Source: CTSoil-043 sp963821235
GTDB taxonomy: Bacteria > Chloroflexota > Limnocylindria > Limnocylindrales > CSP1-4
NCBI GenBank assembly: GCA_963821235.1
Contig: CAWGCS010000001.1
Coordinates: 1,612,001-1,676,000, forward strand
Direction of reading: 5' to 3'
DNA: 64,000 nt
Positions within the stretch are counted from its first letter, which is position 1; every line of letters begins with the position of its first letter. A program made the position numbers and the translations under genes. This document shows, piece by piece, positions 1-7,425 of the stretch. The notes under the pieces are model-generated. The model had not been told where the DNA came from, made no database searches, and was given only the letters and a program-made list of their open reading frames with translations.

Positions 1-1962
1 GCGCCGGTCCCAGGAACGGATCAGCCGCTGCACCTCGCGACCGTCCTTCGTGGCGGGCTCGGCCGCGACGAGCGCCGGGATGACCGCGTCGGCCCGAAGC
101 AGGCGGGCGTCGACCTGGATCCGCGCCAGGTCGTCCTGGGTGACGCCGCCGGCGGCGACCGCCGCGTCGAGCATCTCGCGGATCCGGGTCGCCCGCCAGC
201 CGGAGTCCCACTCCGTCCCGAGGTGATACGGGTACGACGCGTCGACCGGGTCGTTGTTGGCAGTGATGATCAGGCCGTCCGGTGGGTTGTAGAGGGCGGG
301 CAGCTCGGCGTACGGGATGTAGCCGGTCCAGTCGTGATCGCCGGTCGAGCCGTCGACCGGGCGGGTCCCGTCGTCCGTGCCGGGGCGGATGGGGATGCGG
401 CCGGGGATCTGGAGCCCGATGTTGCCGTCGACGTCGGCGTAGACGAAGTTCTGGGCCGGCGCGACGTAGGCGCGGAGGGCCGCCCGGAACTCGTCGAAGG
501 TGGAGGCCACGTCCAGCTTGAGGAAGGCCCCCATCAGGCCGTCCGTCTCGGCCAGGGCGGTCCAGCGGAAGGCGTAGAGCGAGGGAGCGTCGGCCAGGTC
601 GCTCACCACGTCGTTGAGGATGGGGCCGTGGATCGTCTCGCGGACCGTGATCGTCACCGGATCGCCGCCGGCGACCTTGATCGTCTCCTGGCGGGTCTGG
701 AACGGCACCGAGGCGCCCTTGTAGCGGTAGCTGGCCGGGTCGGCGGGATCGACCGTCTCGACGAAGAGGTCCTGGACGTCGGGGCCGGTGTTCGTGGCAC
801 CCCAGGCGATCCGGGCGTTGTGCCCGAGGATGACGCCCGGGGCGCTGGGGAAGGAGACGCCCGCCACGTCGTAGGGGCAGGCCGCCGAGACCGTCCGGCA
901 GTGGAGCCCGTTCATGTACCAGATGCTGGGCATCTGGACGCCCAGGTGGGGGTCGTTGGCCAGGAGGGCGTGCCCGCTGGCGCTCTTCGACGGCGCCACG
1001 ACCCAGTTGTTCGAGCCGACCCCGGGGTGGCCGAGGCCGAGGCCCCCGTCGTCGAATCCAGTCAGGGCGCCGATCCCGTCGGCGATCCCCGCCAGCCGGG
1101 CGAGCCCGGCGGACACGCGCGCGGCGGCCGTTCCGGGCGTCGCGGCACGCGGGGCGGTCGCGGAGGCCGGCGCGGGGGTGGCAGGCGCGCCGACCGCCGC
1201 GCTCCCGGTGGCGAGGGCGTTCACGGGCGCGGCGACGAGGTCGGGGCCGTGCGTGATCGTCGGCGCGGCGGCCGGGTAGGCGGGGATCAGGAGATCGGTG
1301 AGGGCCGGGTCGCCGAGCCGCCGGTCGGCCAGGAGGCGGAAGAGCTCGGCATCGAGGTTGCCGCCCAGCGACCAGGCCTGCAGCTTGCCGAAGGTGACGG
1401 TGTCGAGCGGCGTCCACGGCTCCGGGTCGTACCCGTCGAGGCCGCCGCCCAGGCCGGACTGCAGGCCGGCCACGATGAAGGCCAGGCCGCGGCGTCCGCG
1501 ACTCTGCTCCAGCCAGGCGTTCACCCCGGCCGCGTACCGCTCCAGGACATGGACGGTCGCCGGGTCCAGGGCGGCGAGGTCTCGTTCCGCGGCGCGACGC
1601 CAGCCGAGCGTCCGGACGAAGCGGTCCGTGTCGAGGCCCGTCGTCCCGAAGAGCTCGCTGAGGCGGCCCGCTCCGATGTGGCGGAAGACCTCCATCTGCC
1701 ACATCCGCTCGGAAGCGTGGAGGAAGCCCTGGGCGAAGAAGAGGTCGTCGGGCGTGTCGGCGTAGACCTGGGCGATCCCATTCTCGTCGCGGACGATCTC
1801 GACGGAGGCGCCAAGTCCCGGGACCTGGAGCGTCCCCGCCACCAGGGGCTGGGAGCGGGCGCTGACCCAGGCCAGCAGGCCGCCGGCCACGGCGGTCCCC
1901 AGGAGGACGACGACCAGGGCGGCGACCAGGAGGACCGCCAGGAGACGGCCGACGATGCGCAC
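1..1962 (-). CDS. Penicillin acylase family protein (S45 Ntn-hydrolase), C-terminus cut by window edge
   Basis: Precursor of a secreted or membrane-tethered N-terminal-nucleophile amidohydrolase; 654 codons are visible and the C-terminal part lies outside the window (complete members usually run to about 750-850 residues). GTG start at 1962 follows AAGGGGGAG. Residues 1-35 are a hydrophobic signal/anchor. Ser317 in the motif GSNNWVV is the expected autoprocessing site and nucleophile of the beta chain, followed by ANDPHL and the P-x-x-WY pocket motif. An Ala/Pro/Thr-rich stretch at about residues 235-290 lies in the spacer that would be removed. The family cleaves penicillins, acyl-homoserine lactones or other amides; the substrate here cannot be told. 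No operon partner is visible. Confidence 0.9.
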   Translation of the reverse strand, partial: MRIVGRLLAVLLVAALVVVLLGTAVAGGLLAWVSARSQPLVAGTLQVPGLGASVEIVRDENGIAQVYADTPDDLFFAQGFLHASERMWQMEVFRHIGAGRLSELFGTTGLDTDRFVRTLGWRRAAERDLAALDPATVHVLERYAAGVNAWLEQSRGRRGLAFIVAGLQSGLGGGLDGYDPEPWTPLDTVTFGKLQAWSLGGNLDAELFRLLADRRLGDPALTDLLIPAYPAAAPTITHGPDLVAAPVNALATGSAAVGAPATPAPASATAPRAATPGTAAARVSAGLARLAGIADGIGALTGFDDGGLGLGHPGVGSNNWVVAPSKSASGHALLANDPHLGVQMPSIWYMNGLHCRTVSAACPYDVAGVSFPSAPGVILGHNARIAWGATNTGPDVQDLFVETVDPADPASYRYKGASVPFQTRQETIKVAGGDPVTITVRETIHGPILNDVVSDLADAPSLYAFRWTALAETDGLMGAFLKLDVASTFDEFRAALRAYVAPAQNFVYADVDGNIGLQIPGRIPIRPGTDDGTRPVDGSTGDHDWTGYIPYAELPALYNPPDGLIITANNDPVDASYPYHLGTEWDSGWRATRIREMLDAAVAAGGVTQDDLARIQVDARLLRADAVIPALVAAEPATKDGREVQRLIRSWDRR

Positions 1963-2072
1963 GGGCTCCCCCTTCTCATCCTCCTGCGGCGCGCGACGCG
2001 CCGACCCGCGCAGTGTGCCCAACGCGGGGCGGGACCGCACGCCCGGCGCGCGGGCCGGATCGGGCGGCCGGG

Positions 2073-3077
2073 TCAGGCCGGCAGGATCGTCCCGACGCCC
2101 CGGGCCAGGGCCTCGGCGAGGATCGCCTCGGCGAAGACGAGGTCGGCCAGGCCGACCCCGAGATGGGTCACCAGCACCCGCCCGCTGGCCGGCCGCGGCG
2201 TCTGGTCGCGGATCGCCGCCCCCAGCACGCCGGCGGGATCCGGGTAGCCGTCGAAGAGCCCGGCCTCCCGATTGGCCCGGAACTGGCCCTCTTCGTCGAC
2301 GAGGAAGAGGCTCGCCCCGGCGGCGACCTCCGCGGCCACCGAGGTGGCGTAGTCCACGGCGACGACGAGCGCGTCGTGGGCGAACCAGGCGTTGGTCATG
2401 ACCTGCCGCAGGGGGCCGAAGGAGACGCAGGTGACCACCACGTCGGCACCCGCCACGGCCTCCAACGCGTCATCGGCGGCCCGTGCCGCGGCGATGCCCG
2501 GCGTCGTCGTCGCGGCGTCGGCGAGGGCGGCCGCCCTCGCCGCGTCGCGGTCGTGGATCGCCACCTCGACCCCGGGCAGGAGGTGCCCCAGGATCGGGAG
2601 GTGGGCGCGGCCCTGGACGCCGGCGCCCACCACCGCGGCGCGCGGGGCGCGGCCGGGGGTCGGGGGGGCCCAGCGCGCGACGGCCGTGCCGGAGACGGCC
2701 GCCGTCCGGGCGGCGGTGATCGGCCCGCCGTCCAGGATCGCCAGGGGCGCGCCGGTGCGAGGGTCGTTGACGACGACCAGCCCGTGGAGGGCGGGGAGGC
2801 CGAGGTCGATGTTGCCGGGGACACCCGCGATCCACTTCATCCCCACGAGGTCAGCCGAGCCGTCGGCGGCGGCGCCCGGCAGGTAGGCGGGCATGGCGTG
2901 GACGAAGGAGCCAGCCGGTCGCGGATGGATCGCGATCTTGGCCGGCAGCTCGGCACCTTCCACCAGGCCGACGAGGGTCCGCTCCGCGAGCCTGAGCCGG
3001 GCCGGCAGGGCGGGCATGCAGGCGACGACGTCGGCCGACGAGAGGAAGCGGAGGGGCGATCGCGCTGGGGCGGGCAT
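2073..3077 (-). CDS. Ornithine cyclodeaminase / mu-crystallin family NAD(P)-binding protein
   Basis: 334-residue member of the OCD/mu-crystallin family, whose enzymes are ornithine cyclodeaminases, alanine dehydrogenases or ketimine reductases. Visible features are the N-terminal substrate domain with MKWIAGVPGN and the Rossmann motif VVGAGVQGRAHL near mid-protein. The exact reaction cannot be assigned. I chose ATG 3077 over an upstream start at 3143 because the upstream one would overlap the divergent ferritin-VIT gene, and because GATCAT (3084-3089, minus strand) lies 6 bases before ATG 3077, the leaderless spacing seen across this window. It diverges from the iron/manganese gene at 3134 with only 56 bp between starts. 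Confidence 0.85.
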   Translation of the reverse strand: MPAPARSPLRFLSSADVVACMPALPARLRLAERTLVGLVEGAELPAKIAIHPRPAGSFVHAMPAYLPGAAADGSADLVGMKWIAGVPGNIDLGLPALHGLVVVNDPRTGAPLAILDGGPITAARTAAVSGTAVARWAPPTPGRAPRAAVVGAGVQGRAHLPILGHLLPGVEVAIHDRDAARAAALADAATTTPGIAAARAADDALEAVAGADVVVTCVSFGPLRQVMTNAWFAHDALVVAVDYATSVAAEVAAGASLFLVDEEGQFRANREAGLFDGYPDPAGVLGAAIRDQTPRPASGRVLVTHLGVGLADLVFAEAILAEALARGVGTILPA

Positions 3078-3083
3078 GGCGCC

Positions 3084-3089
3084 ATGATC
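3084..3089 (-). promoter_or_regulatory. Candidate -10 hexamer GATCAT, leaderless start of the OCD-family gene
   Basis: On the minus strand GATCAT ends 6 bases before the ATG at 3077 and no Shine-Dalgarno sequence intervenes. It is a weaker match than the other hexamers of this kind because the first base is G. Confidence 0.4.
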
Positions 3090-3121
3090 GCGCCGCACCG
3101 CAAGCGCCTGCCTCCGCAGGG

Positions 3122-3127
3122 TACCCT
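3122..3127 (+). promoter_or_regulatory. Candidate -10 hexamer TACCCT, leaderless start of the ferritin-VIT gene
   Basis: TACCCT ends 6 bases before the GTG at 3134, leaving no room for a ribosome binding site, which points to transcription starting at or next to the start codon. Confidence 0.5.
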
Positions 3128-3133
3128 GTAGCG

Positions 3134-4363
3134 GTGACCACATCGACCACCCCTCCCCCGGCTGCGATCTCGCCGTCGCACCTCCGGGAGAGCCTCGACG
3201 GGCTGCGGCTCGAGCGCGAGGCCATCCACCTCTACGACGGGCTCGCCGCGATCGAGAAGGTCGCCGCTCGCGCCGAGGCCTTTCGCTCCATCGCGGCCGA
3301 CGAGCGCCGCCACGCGGGCGTGTGGGAGCGTCGCCTCCGCGAGTCCGGGGCCACGGTCCCGAGCGGCGCCCCGATCCGCCTTCGCGTGCGCTTCGTGCTC
3401 CTGATCGCCCGGATCATGGGGACCCGCGCGGTGGCCGACCTCGTCCGGGCCCTCGAGGGCGACGACGAGCGCCGCTATGCCCGTGGTGCGCCCACGGCCG
3501 CGACCGGGGCGATGGGTGCCGCCCTCGCGGCCATGGCGGCGGACGAGCGGCGCCACGCGGAGACCTGGCAGCTCCTCAAGGGGCCGCCCACCGGCGACGA
3601 AGCCGCCGCGGTGGCCAACGATGCCGAGCGGCGCGGCCGGGTGGCGGCGAACCTCGCCGAGATCACGAAGGCGGAGAGCTGGCATCGGGGCGGTGCCGGC
3701 ACGCTCCGCGCCATCGTCTTTGGCGCATCCGACGGCCTGGTGAGCAACCTCTCGCTCGTGATGGGCGTCGCCGGGGCGACGCCGGAGCCGTCGTTCATCC
3801 TCCTCTCTGGGATCGCCGGCCTGCTGGCCGGGGCCTTCTCGATGGCGGCCGGTGAGTACATCTCCGTCCGCTCGCAGGTCGAGGTGCTCGAGCGCCAGAT
3901 CGCCCTCGAGCGAGCCGAGCTTGAGGCGATCCCGGAGGAGGAGCTCGAGGAGCTGGTCGCGATCTACCGCTCCAAGGGACTCCCAGAGGCCGATGCGCGC
4001 CGTTTCGCCGAGCACATCTTCCAGGACAAGGAGGTTGCCCTTCAGACCATGGTCCGCGAGGAGCTCGGGCTGGACCAGAACGGCATGAGCTCGCCGTGGG
4101 CCGCGGCCGGCGGTTCCTTCCTCGCCTTCACCATCGGGGCGGTCATCCCGGTCATCCCGTTCCTCTTCGGCGGCGGAGACGTCGTGCTGATCATCAGCTT
4201 CGGGATCAGCCTGGTCGCCCTCTTCGGCCTCGGGGCGCTGGTGAGCTTGCTGACCGGCCGCAGCCTCCTCTTCTCGGGCGCGCGCCAGGTGGGGATCGGG
4301 GCGGCCGCCGCGATCGTCACGTTCATCGTCGGCCGCCTCATCGGCGTCAGCATGGGCGGCTGA
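3134..4363 (+). CDS. Ferritin-like domain fused to VIT1/CCC1 membrane transporter (MbfA type)
   Basis: 409-residue fusion. Residues about 15-150 form a ferritin-like four-helix unit with two E...ExxH iron-site halves (DERRHAGVW and DERRHAETW, each preceded by a conserved Glu). Residues about 190-405 match VIT1/CCC1 iron/manganese exporters: a GASDGLVSNLSLVMGV first membrane helix, the cytosolic charged helical insert rich in Glu (about 250-315), and three C-terminal membrane helices. Proteins of this layout (MbfA) move Fe2+ or Mn2+ out of the cytoplasm and protect against peroxide. The GTG start is leaderless in appearance. The cupin gene follows 9 bp downstream and may be co-transcribed. A DtxR-type regulator is encoded far off at 33.2 kb, not here. 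Confidence 0.9.
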   Translation: MTTSTTPPPAAISPSHLRESLDGLRLEREAIHLYDGLAAIEKVAARAEAFRSIAADERRHAGVWERRLRESGATVPSGAPIRLRVRFVLLIARIMGTRAVADLVRALEGDDERRYARGAPTAATGAMGAALAAMAADERRHAETWQLLKGPPTGDEAAAVANDAERRGRVAANLAEITKAESWHRGGAGTLRAIVFGASDGLVSNLSLVMGVAGATPEPSFILLSGIAGLLAGAFSMAAGEYISVRSQVEVLERQIALERAELEAIPEEELEELVAIYRSKGLPEADARRFAEHIFQDKEVALQTMVREELGLDQNGMSSPWAAAGGSFLAFTIGAVIPVIPFLFGGGDVVLIISFGISLVALFGLGALVSLLTGRSLLFSGARQVGIGAAAAIVTFIVGRLIGVSMGG

Positions 4364-4372
4364 GGGACGGGG

Positions 4373-4696
4373 TTGGTGGGCCAGGTCGAGCTCGCGGCGC
4401 GGCTCCGCGAGGAGGGCCTCGACCCGGGCTCCTGGGGCAACGGTCCGGGCGACAGGTACGCGGCCCACGCCCACGGCTACGACAAGGTCCTCGTCTGCGC
4501 GGCGGGCGGGATCATGTTCGGGCTGCCCGACCGTGGCGAGCGGGTCGAGCTGGCGGTCGGGGACCGCCTCGACCTGCCGGCCGGCACGGAGCACGATGCC
4601 GTGGTCGGGCCCCACGGCGTGACGTGCCTGGAGGCCCACCTGCCTGCGGGACGCATCGGGCCCGCGCCTCTGCACCGGCCGGCGGGGCGCTGGTAG
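4373..4696 (+). CDS. Small cupin-domain protein
   Basis: 107-residue single-domain cupin. The two cupin motifs are visible: HAHGYDKVLVCAAGG, with the HxH metal ligands, and DLPAGTEHDAVVG with the second His. Such proteins bind a metal in a beta-barrel and are enzymes or sensors; the function is unknown here. The start is TTG at 4373 or the adjacent GTG at 4376; GAGGGACGGGG just upstream can serve either. It is 9 bp behind the ferritin-VIT gene and ahead of a strong hairpin, so it probably ends that transcript. Confidence 0.75.
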   Translation: MVGQVELAARLREEGLDPGSWGNGPGDRYAAHAHGYDKVLVCAAGGIMFGLPDRGERVELAVGDRLDLPAGTEHDAVVGPHGVTCLEAHLPAGRIGPAPLHRPAGRW

Positions 4697-4707
4697 CCGG
4701 GAATCGT

Positions 4708-4733
4708 CGAGGCCCCCGGCGTCGGGGGCCTCG
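4708..4733 (+). terminator. Hairpin terminator after the cupin gene
   Basis: Perfect 11-bp inverted repeat (CGAGGCCCCCG / CGGGGGCCTCG) with a GCGT loop, 12 bases after the cupin stop codon. There is no T-tract, so termination may need Rho or NusG. It also lies beyond the stop of the minus-strand small gene at 4807 and could serve both directions. Confidence 0.65.
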
Positions 4734-4806
4734 GGTCGCTAGGCTATGCCGACCGGCGGGCCCGGACGACGGTCCGGATCGCGCCGGCGGGGCGGTCGGC
4801 CACGGG

Positions 4807-4941
4807 TCAACGCAGGCCGAAGCGGGCCCAAACGGGAAGCTGGTCTCGTGGATCGGCCTCGGGAAGCTCGTCGTCGCCGCTCAGCAGGATGCTGACGAAG
4901 GAGAAGAGCGCGAGGAGGCCGAGCACGGTTGCGATGATCAT
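4807..4941 (-). CDS. 44-residue single-pass membrane protein, unknown function
   Basis: Short gene of 45 codons. ATG at 4941 is preceded by a clear GGAGG at the right distance (GGAGGACCGCACG then ATG). Residues 2-20 are one hydrophobic helix, followed by an acidic stretch (SGDDELPEADPRD) and a basic end (WARFGLR). The strong ribosome binding site, the membrane-helix pattern and the position between a terminator hairpin and a regulatory region make it a credible gene. It diverges from the Lrp/AsnC - sigma - anti-sigma operon with 114 bp between starts, so the Lrp-type protein might control it. I do not recognise a family. Confidence 0.65.
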   Translation of the reverse strand: MIIATVLGLLALFSFVSILLSGDDELPEADPRDQLPVWARFGLR

Positions 4942-5002
4942 CGTGCGGTCCTCCGATATGCAGTCACTTGCAGCCCACGGTTCTGTGGGTCAATGATGAT
5001 GA

Positions 5003-5043
5003 TAGCCTAACGAATAGTGGTCGTCAACAGATCTAGCCTAACG
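5003..5043 (+). promoter_or_regulatory. Two TAGCCTAACG direct repeats 31 bp apart, control region of the Lrp/AsnC operon
   Basis: TAGCCTAACG occurs exactly at 5003-5012 and 5034-5043, a 31-bp period or about three helical turns, inside a relatively AT-rich stretch (4941-5055) between divergent genes. Lrp/AsnC proteins often bind phased repeats and regulate their own genes, so this is a candidate operator. Each repeat begins with TAGCCT, which also fits the TANNNT -10 pattern of this window, so the pair could instead be two promoters. A short CCCAC/GTGGG inverted repeat lies at 4974-4989. Confidence 0.45.
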
Positions 5044-5055
5044 TACTGGTACCAC

Positions 5056-5565
5056 ATGGCCGGCGAACCAAAGATCGACCCAACCGACGCCCGGATCCTC
5101 GACATCCTCCAGCGCGAGGGGCGGCGCTCCTACGCCGAGATCGGCGCCGATGTCGGGATGAGCGGGCCCTCGGCGCACGAGCGGGTGAAGAAGCTCGAGG
5201 CGCGCGGAATCGTGCGCGGCTACATGGCCCAGGTCGACCCGGCCGCCGTGGACCTCGGCGTCCTCGCCTTCATGTGGGTGACGCAGGCGCCGGGCAGCAT
5301 CGCCGACGACATCACGGACGCCTTCGCCGCGATCCAGGAGGTCGAGGCCTGCCACCGGATCGCGGGGGAGGGCGACTACCTCCTCAAGGTCCGGGCGCGC
5401 GACACTGCCGACCTCGAGCGCGTCGTGCGCCGCGTGCAGACGACGCGTCATGTCTACCGCACCGAGACCGACGTCGTCTTCTCGACCCCCTTCGAGCGCC
5501 GCCCGCTGCCGATCCTGCGGGAGGTTGACGGCGACGCCAAAACCGGTGGCCGTCCGGAGCCGTAA
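5056..5565 (+). CDS. Lrp/AsnC family transcriptional regulator
   Basis: 169-residue regulator with an N-terminal helix-turn-helix (about residues 8-55, including DARILDILQREGRRSYAEI) and a C-terminal RAM ligand-binding/oligomerisation domain (about 70-150). ATG 5056 gives the usual family N-terminus. A GTG at 5017 would add 13 atypical residues, yet it sits 8 bases after a TAGCCT hexamer and cannot be excluded. Only 2 bases separate its stop from the sigma factor gene, so it heads a three-gene regulatory operon. The ligand is unknown; amino acids are usual for the family. Confidence 0.88.
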   Translation: MAGEPKIDPTDARILDILQREGRRSYAEIGADVGMSGPSAHERVKKLEARGIVRGYMAQVDPAAVDLGVLAFMWVTQAPGSIADDITDAFAAIQEVEACHRIAGEGDYLLKVRARDTADLERVVRRVQTTRHVYRTETDVVFSTPFERRPLPILREVDGDAKTGGRPEP

Positions 5566-5567
5566 CG

Positions 5568-6278
5568 ATGACCGAGGGAAGGGCTTCGCCACCTCCCGAA
5601 GATGCGGCCCTGGTGGCGGCCGTCGTCGGCGGGTCCGAGGACGCCCTCGCCGCGCTCTACGATCGCCACGCCGCCGTGATCCACGCGTCGGCCCTCCGTC
5701 TCACGGGAGACCGCCAGGTCGCCGAGGACATCGTGCAAGAGGTCTTCCTGACTCTCTGGAACCGCGCCGAGCGCTTCGACCCGCTGGCCGGGTCGCTGAC
5801 AGCGTGGCTCGGCACCATCGCCCGCCATCGGGCGGTCGACCGTCTGCGGGCGGCCGGCCGCCGGCCGCGCCTCGTCTCCGTGGGCGGAGGCCCCGACGAG
5901 TCGCCGGGCGAGGCGCTCGAGCGAGCCGCCCGGGCCCGATCCGGCGCCTTCGCGCAGGACGACCGCGACGACCCGGCGGCCGCCGTGGCCGCCGGCGAGC
6001 TGCGCACCGCCATCGGGCGGGCCCTGGCCGCGATGCCGGAGCAGGAGCGGGACGTGATCCTCCTGGCCTATCGCGACGAGCTCTCCCAGAGCGAGATCGC
6101 CGCTCGCCTGGAGTGGCCGCTCGGCACCGTCAAGACGCGCACCCGGCGGGCCCTCGCCCGCTTGCGGATCGCCCTCGCGGACCTGTACGGTCCGTCGCTG
6201 GCGCCCGTCCCGCTCCGCGACGCGGACGGGTCGCCGATCGTCTTCCCCGGTCCGCGGGGGGTGGGAGGAGATCGGTGA
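5568..6278 (+). CDS. ECF-type RNA polymerase sigma factor
   Basis: 236-residue group 4 sigma-70 factor. Region 2 is visible at about residues 27-95 (ALYDRHAAVIHASALRL, AEDIVQEVFLTLW) and region 4 at about 150-205, with the helix-turn-helix LSQSEIAARLEWPLGTVKTR. A Gly/Ala-rich linker of about 50 residues joins them. Its stop codon overlaps the GTG of the anti-sigma gene (GTGA), which couples their translation and sets their ratio, the usual arrangement for ECF/anti-sigma pairs. It resembles SigK/SigL-type factors paired with RskA. Confidence 0.93.
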   Translation: MTEGRASPPPEDAALVAAVVGGSEDALAALYDRHAAVIHASALRLTGDRQVAEDIVQEVFLTLWNRAERFDPLAGSLTAWLGTIARHRAVDRLRAAGRRPRLVSVGGGPDESPGEALERAARARSGAFAQDDRDDPAAAVAAGELRTAIGRALAAMPEQERDVILLAYRDELSQSEIAARLEWPLGTVKTRTRRALARLRIALADLYGPSLAPVPLRDADGSPIVFPGPRGVGGDR

Positions 6279-7117
6279 ACGAGCACCGCGACGCTCGAGA
6301 GGCGCTGGAGCTGGCGGCCGCCGAGCCGGGCGGCCTCGACCGCCTCGAGGCCGGCGACACGGCCGAGGCGATCGCCGTCGCCGGGCACCTGGCCGGCTGC
6401 CCGGACTGCCTCGAGGAGCTGGCTCGCCTCCGCCGGGCAGAGACGCTGTTGCGCCCGGTCATCGCTTCGGAGCCCGATCCGGCGCTGCGGGAGCGGACGC
6501 TGGCGCTCATCCGCGAGGTCGGGGTCCAGCGCGGCGCGCCGACCCCCGCCCGCCCCGCCGCCACGCGGGCGGTGGCTGCCGCGGGAGCCATCGGCGCCGA
6601 GGGACGCGCCGCCGCCCCGGGCCGGCCCCGCCGAGCCATGCCGGCGGCCACCTGGGCCGCGGCGATGGCTGCCACCCTCGTCGTCGGCCTCCTCGGCGGG
6701 GTCCTCCTCGCCGGGACTGCCGCGCCCAGGGGCAACGCGGACCCCGCCACCGCCCTGGCGGCGGTCGCCCAGGAGACCGCAGCCCTGCTCGCCACCGGCG
6801 ACGCCCGCCAGGTGACCCTCCGCGACGCGTCCGGCGCGCCTGCCGGGACGCTGGTCCTCTCGCCTGCCTCCGACCGGATGGTGGTCTCGGCGACCGGGCT
6901 CGCGGCCCCCAGGGGCGGATCGGAGTACCGCTGCTGGGTCGAGGTCGGCGGGGAGCGCACCGCGCTCGGCACGATGTGGTGGGCGGGCGGCGTCGCCTGG
7001 TGGCGAGGAGGCGTGGACCTCCCGGCGGAGCTGCCGGCGGGTGTGGCCTACGGCGTCTCGCTCGTCGAGGCCGCCTCGTCGGGCCCAGGGACCGTCGTCC
7101 TCACGGGCCGGCTCTGA
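6275..7117 (+). CDS. RskA-type anti-sigma factor with zinc-binding motif
   Basis: 280-residue membrane anti-sigma factor. The N-terminal cytosolic part holds the H-x3-C-x2-C signature HLAGCPDC (about residues 32-39) typical of zinc-binding anti-sigma domains. One membrane helix lies at about residues 128-150 (WAAAMAATLVVGLLGGVLLAG), followed by an extracytoplasmic domain matching the RskA C-terminal domain (TLVLSPASDRMVVSATGL, YRCWVEVGG). GTG 6275 overlaps the sigma stop; GGGAGGAG precedes it. It should hold the neighbouring sigma factor until an envelope or redox signal triggers release. Its 3' end overlaps the convergent small gene at 7048 by 70 bp. Confidence 0.88.
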   Translation: MNEHRDAREALELAAAEPGGLDRLEAGDTAEAIAVAGHLAGCPDCLEELARLRRAETLLRPVIASEPDPALRERTLALIREVGVQRGAPTPARPAATRAVAAAGAIGAEGRAAAPGRPRRAMPAATWAAAMAATLVVGLLGGVLLAGTAAPRGNADPATALAAVAQETAALLATGDARQVTLRDASGAPAGTLVLSPASDRMVVSATGLAAPRGGSEYRCWVEVGGERTALGTMWWAGGVAWWRGGVDLPAELPAGVAYGVSLVEAASSGPGTVVLTGRL

Positions 7118-7290
7118 GCCTGCTCGACGCCCGGCGTCGAGGCAGCCGCGCCTGCTACGCCGACGCCCGGGGCGTCGGGCTCCTCCCGGGCCTCGCCGAT
7201 CTCGGGGATGCGCCCGAGGGCCAGGAAGGCGACCCCGCCGCCCCCGACGAGGACGAGCGCGACGATCCACCAGACGTACTCGGCGTTCAT
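7048..7290 (-). CDS. 80-residue single-pass membrane protein, unknown function
   Basis: Starts with a convincing membrane helix (WWIVALVLVGGGGVAFLAL, residues 7-25), followed by an acidic and then Ala/Thr/Pro-rich tail of low complexity. It has no Shine-Dalgarno sequence, but GATACT (7300-7305, minus strand) ends 9 bases before the ATG, the same leaderless spacing as at lgt and cbs. Its last 70 bp overlap the anti-sigma gene tail to tail, and that part of the protein is the least protein-like, so the true end is what it is by frame only. No family recognised. Confidence 0.55.
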   Translation of the reverse strand: MNAEYVWWIVALVLVGGGGVAFLALGRIPEIGEAREEPDAPGVGVAGAAASTPGVEQAQSRPVRTTVPGPDEAASTSETP

Positions 7291-7410
7291 ACCGTCGGGA
7301 GTATCCCACGCGACCGCGGCGGACCCCGGCCCTTCGGTGGCCGGCTCGGCGCGAGGTTCCCGTAGCCGACGCGCGGCGCCGCGTTCCCGTCACGGGCGCG
7401 CGGCCCCGGC

Positions 7411-7416
7411 TACACT
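7411..7416 (+). promoter_or_regulatory. Candidate -10 hexamer TACACT, leaderless start of lgt
   Basis: TACACT ends 9 bases before the lgt ATG; the intervening bases (CCCCGGGCC) contain no ribosome binding site. Confidence 0.5.
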
Positions 7417-7425
7417 CCCCGGGCC

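Noticed and set aside
223..2247. Open frame of 674 codons on the plus strand
   Set aside because: Antisense to the penicillin-acylase gene, Arg/Gly/Val/Asp-rich without motifs. The minus strand carries clear catalytic motifs.
2837..4675. Open frame of 612 codons antisense to the ferritin-VIT gene
   Set aside because: No motif, composition of a shadow frame. The plus strand encodes clear ferritin and VIT1 domains.
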